From: an uncultured Dehalococcoidia bacterium
GTDB lineage: Bacteria; Chloroflexota; Dehalococcoidia; Tepidiformales; Tepidiformaceae
DNA: 7,251 bases
Assembly (NCBI GenBank): GCA_937864275.1
Contig: CALMIW010000481.1
Span: forward strand, 1-7,251
Direction: 5' to 3'
Below are positions 5,278-7,251 of the stretch, piece after piece. The position numbers were made by a program, and so were the translations under genes. Under the pieces are notes generated by a model. That model was given only the letters and a program-made list of their open reading frames with translations. It did not search any database and had not been told where the DNA came from. Every line of letters begins with the position of its first letter. Position 1 is the stretch's first letter.

Positions 5278-5496
5278 CTACTTGAATCGGTAGGTGATCC
5301 GCCCGCGGGAAAGGTCGTAGGGCGAGAGCTCAACCAGGACGCGGTCCCCAGGAAGGAGTTTGACGAACTGGATTCGGATGTCCGCGCCGATATGGGCGAG
5401 GACCTCGTGACCATTGTCGAGCTCTACCTTGAACATATTGTTCGGCAGCGGCTCGGTCACTTTGCCTTCCACTTCAATCGCTTCCTTCTTGGCCAT
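5278..5496 (-). CDS. infA: translation initiation factor IF-1
   Basis: IF-1 is a one-domain OB-fold protein that fills the A site of the 30S subunit during initiation and supports IF-2 and IF-3. The length is 72 residues, the same as E. coli IF-1, and the two align without gaps. Typical segments are MAKKEAIEVEGKV, LPNNMFKVELDNGHEVLAHI, LLPGDRVLVELSPYDLSRGR and the final ITYRFK. The normally conserved S-G-K at 37-39 reads G-A-D, and the block that follows is IRIQFVK instead of something like MRKNYIR; Arg41 is kept, Lys39 becomes Asp, and Lys42 becomes Ile. The ATG has GAGGG upstream at short spacing. It sits 26 bp after map and 29 bp before rpmJ, the standard order. The identity is firm; whether the substitutions are typical of the lineage I cannot tell. 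Confidence 0.95.
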   Translation of the reverse strand: MAKKEAIEVEGKVTEPLPNNMFKVELDNGHEVLAHIGADIRIQFVKLLPGDRVLVELSPYDLSRGRITYRFK

Positions 5497-5522
5497 GCAC
5501 CCTCGTTTTCGCAGAGATGGAA

Positions 5523-6290
5523 TTACGGGAGCGTGAGGACTTCAGCCTCACCTCCCGCCCGAATGGCTATGGTATGCTCGAAATGACAGCATAAGCTACC
5601 GTCCTTCGTGCTTACAGTCCAGCCGTCCGGTCCTTCAGCCACATCTGGCCCGCCAGCGTTGACCATCGGTTCCAGCGCCAGGACGAGCCCGGGCTGGAGC
5701 TTTGGCCCCTTGAACCGCTGACGGAAGTTCTCGACATGGGGCTCTTCATGCATGTCGCGCCCCACGCCATGTCCTCCGTAGCCTTTGACGATCGAAAAGC
5801 CACTCTTGCGAATGGTGTCCTCGATCGCCCCACGGACATCATTGAGGTGCACACCGGGCCTCGCGGCCCTGATGCCTGCCCAGAGGGCGGCCTCCGTCAC
5901 CTCGATGAGTTTCTCGGCGATCGGGTTTACCTTGCCTACCGGCACGGTAATCGCCGAATCGCCGACATAGCCGTTGTACGTCGCGCCCAGGTCCAGGCTG
6001 ACGATGTCGCCTTCCTGGAGGGTGCGGTTTTTCGGGATGCCGTGCACCAACTCATCGTTGATGCTGACACAGATATTTGAAGGATAGGGCACTTTGCCCC
6101 CAGGCGCGTAATTCAGGAACGTTTCCTTCGCTCCGACGCGCTTGTACTCCTCGCGGACGAACTTCTCGATCTCCAACACGTTGAGGCCGGGCTTGATCAT
6201 CTCGCGCAGCTGGGCAAGCGTGTTCGCCACGATGCGGCCAGCCTCGCGCATGATGAGAATCTCGTCGTCCGACTTCAGCTTGATGACCAT
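5523..6290 (-). CDS. map: methionine aminopeptidase, type I
   Basis: This enzyme removes the initiator methionine from new proteins as they leave the ribosome, after deformylation. The protein is 255 residues, normal for the short type Ia form without an N-terminal zinc-finger extension. All metal ligands of the pita-bread fold are present: Asp100 (SLDLGA), Asp111 (VGDSAIT), His174 (GYGGHGVGRDMHEEPHV), Glu207 (ALEPM) and Glu238 (FEHTIAI). The substrate-side His83 (ELVHGIP) and His181 are also kept, so it should be active. It has no large insert, unlike type II enzymes. The ATG is 2 bp after the adk stop, so translation is probably coupled; GGAGG lies a rather long 13 nt upstream, inside adk. 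The adk-map-infA order is common outside Proteobacteria. Confidence 0.97.
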   Translation of the reverse strand: MVIKLKSDDEILIMREAGRIVANTLAQLREMIKPGLNVLEIEKFVREEYKRVGAKETFLNYAPGGKVPYPSNICVSINDELVHGIPKNRTLQEGDIVSLDLGATYNGYVGDSAITVPVGKVNPIAEKLIEVTEAALWAGIRAARPGVHLNDVRGAIEDTIRKSGFSIVKGYGGHGVGRDMHEEPHVENFRQRFKGPKLQPGLVLALEPMVNAGGPDVAEGPDGWTVSTKDGSLCCHFEHTIAIRAGGEAEVLTLP

Positions 6291-6292
6291 AC

Positions 6293-6931
6293 CTAGCGGA
6301 TGGCCTCCAGCAACGCCGCGGTAACGGCGTCCAACGACTGCTCGCCGTTGATCTCCTTGAGCGAGCCGGCCTTGCGGTAGTGCTCAATGAGCGCCGCCGG
6401 GGGCTTCTGCTTCTCGAGGCGCGATGCGACCACCTCGGGGCGGTCGTCCTCGCGCTGGTAGAGCTCGCCGCCGCAGGCGTCGCAGACACCCTGCTTCTTC
6501 GGCGGGTCGTTCTTCTCGTGATAGAGCCTGCCGCAGCCGCGGCAGATCCAGCGGCCGCCGAGACGGCTCATCAGCTCTTCATCGCGGACCGAGATGAGCA
6601 GGGCGTGGTCCACCTTCGCGCCGTTGCCCTCGAGCGCGGCATCGAGCGCCACAAAAAAAAAAAAAAAACAAAAAAAACCATCGAACATAACTCCGGCCCT
6701 GGCGTCATCGCGCGAGATGCGCTCGAGCAGCATCTTGATGGTCACTTCGTCGGGGACGAGTTCGCCCTTGGACATGTACTCGTTCGCGAGCTTGCCGAGG
6801 GGCGTCTCGTTCTTCACGTTCTCGCGGAACATGTCGCCCGTCGAGATATGGACGAGTTTGGTGGCAGCGGCGATGCGCTGCGCCTGAGTGCCTTTTCCGG
6901 CGCCGGGAGGGCCAAGCAGAACGATGTACAC
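6293..6931 (-). CDS. adk: adenylate kinase with an aberrant poly-Phe segment
   Basis: Adenylate kinase interconverts ATP + AMP and 2 ADP in the cytoplasm. Most of the 212 residues are a normal long-form enzyme: P-loop GPPGAGKGTQA (7-17), AMP-binding STGDMFRE (30-37), DEVTIKMLLERI, and a zinc LID with C130-X2-C133-X16-C150-X2-C153. Then comes DDRPEVVASRLEKQKPP. The anomaly is at 84-97: DGF is followed by FCFFFFFV and then ALD, where the family has DGFPRTxxQAxALD. The substitution keeps length exactly (20 residues from DGF to VD, as in homologues) but removes Pro87, Arg88 and Thr89; Arg88 contacts AMP and is essential in studied enzymes. If real, the enzyme would be dead or badly impaired; I suspect sequence error. 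The start is GTG, 2 bp after the secY stop, with only a weak, distant AAGGG. Confidence 0.93.
   Translation of the reverse strand: MYIVLLGPPGAGKGTQAQRIAAATKLVHISTGDMFRENVKNETPLGKLANEYMSKGELVPDEVTIKMLLERISRDDARAGVMFDGFFCFFFFFVALDAALEGNGAKVDHALLISVRDEELMSRLGGRWICRGCGRLYHEKNDPPKKQGVCDACGGELYQREDDRPEVVASRLEKQKPPAALIEHYRKAGSLKEINGEQSLDAVTAALLEAIR
6653..6677. repeat. homopolymer tract A16-C-A8 inside adk
   Basis: Sixteen A, one C and eight A on the plus strand (T8-G-T16 on the coding strand) lie in otherwise GC-rich coding sequence. The tract encodes most of FFCFFFFF in adk. Nothing else in the window has a homopolymer of comparable length. It replaces conserved codons without shifting the frame, which suggests overwritten bases rather than an inserted run. 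Confidence 0.97.
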
Positions 6932-6933
6932 GG

Positions 6934-7251
6934 TTAGCGAATGAACCCTTCGTAGTTACGCATCAGAAGCTGGGCTTCCAGTTGCTTCATGGTGTCGAGC
7001 ACCACGGCGACCACGATGAGGAAGCCGGTGGTGGAAACGGTGAGCGCTCGAACATCGGTCAGGAGGCCGATGAAGAACGGGAGGATGGCGACGAACCCGA
7101 GGAAGAAGGCGCCGGCCCAGGTGATCCGGGTGACAACGCGCTGCAGATAGGCCTCGGTGGGGGCGCCCGGCCGGATGCCAGGGATGAACGCTCCCTGGCG
7201 CTGAAGGTTCTTGGCGATCTGCCGCTGCTGGTACTGCACCATCGTGAAGAA
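6934..7251 (-). CDS. secY: preprotein translocase SecY, C-terminal 105 residues
   Basis: SecY is the channel of the Sec export pathway in the cytoplasmic membrane. Only the 3' end is in the window. It opens with FFTMVQYQQRQIAKNLQRQG and then AFIPGIRPGAPTEAYLQRVV, which matches the conserved cytoplasmic loop before TM9 (FYTxVQxNPxxxAxNLxxxGGFIPGIRPGxxTxxYL). Two membrane spans follow: WAGAFFLGFVAILPFFIGLL (TM9), and TTGFLIVVAVVLDTMKQLEA (TM10), with the typical D-T-xx-Q-xEAQLLxRxYEGF ending. The N-terminal part lies beyond the right edge. The stop is 2 bp before the adk GTG, so the two are probably coupled; secY-adk is the usual junction in this type of operon. Confidence 0.97.
   Translation of the reverse strand, partial: FFTMVQYQQRQIAKNLQRQGAFIPGIRPGAPTEAYLQRVVTRITWAGAFFLGFVAILPFFIGLLTDVRALTVSTTGFLIVVAVVLDTMKQLEAQLLMRNYEGFIR

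Noticed and set aside
6653..6677. intrinsic terminator suggested by the T-rich coding strand
   Set aside because: The run lies in the middle of a conserved gene, no GC-rich hairpin is evident directly before it, and the essential downstream genes would be cut off.
6594..6937. plus-strand frames across the poly-A tract (Lys-rich)
   Set aside because: They are antisense to adk; the Lys run is only the complement of the T tract.

Overview
This window is the distal part of a bacterial spc/alpha ribosomal-protein operon. Thirteen genes lie head to tail on the minus strand. In transcription order (right to left) they are secY (3' end only), adk, map, infA, rpmJ, rpsM, rpsK, rpsD, rpoA, rplQ, truA, rplM and rpsI (5' end only). 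The DNA is G+C-rich, and the reading frames carry a strong GC-ending codon bias that throws long shadow ORFs on both strands.

The gene order (adk-map-infA-rpmJ between secY and rpsM, and truA-rplM-rpsI after rplQ) is the one common in Gram-positive phyla and Chloroflexota. The proteins S4, L36 and Adk are all the zinc-binding (Cys-containing) versions. I lean towards a high-GC Chloroflexota-like bacterium, possibly Dehalococcoidia-related, but this rests on general resemblance only and confidence is low to moderate. The window looks like metagenome-assembled sequence.

Layout: 7251-6934 secY C-terminus; 6931-5523 adk and map; 5496-4750 infA, rpmJ and rpsM; 4734-3680 rpsK and rpsD; 3637-2426 rpoA; 2422-1829 rplQ; 1822-255 truA and rplM; 251 to about 123 the first 43 codons of rpsI. 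The leftmost 120 bases or so, read on the plus strand, encode a fragment of a planctomycete-type DUF1553 (PSD1) protein that does not belong with the rest. No intergenic gap exceeds 42 bp, there is no visible terminator or internal promoter, and several Shine-Dalgarno sequences overlap the upstream stop codon. All of this fits one co-transcribed, translationally coupled unit making translation factors, RNA polymerase alpha, the protein-export channel, N-terminal Met removal and adenylate homeostasis.

I see no new defence, mobile or biosynthetic system here. The items worth a second look are: (1) a T8-G-T16 tract in adk that replaces, in frame and at conserved length, the otherwise invariant PRT segment with its catalytic arginine; (2) the abrupt loss of rpsI into a foreign DUF1553 fragment, probably a chimeric join; (3) long low-complexity C-terminal tails on L13, L17 and RpoA; (4) an IF-1 whose conserved SGK segment reads GAD; (5) acidic C-terminal codons of rplM and rpoA that double as the Shine-Dalgarno of the next gene.
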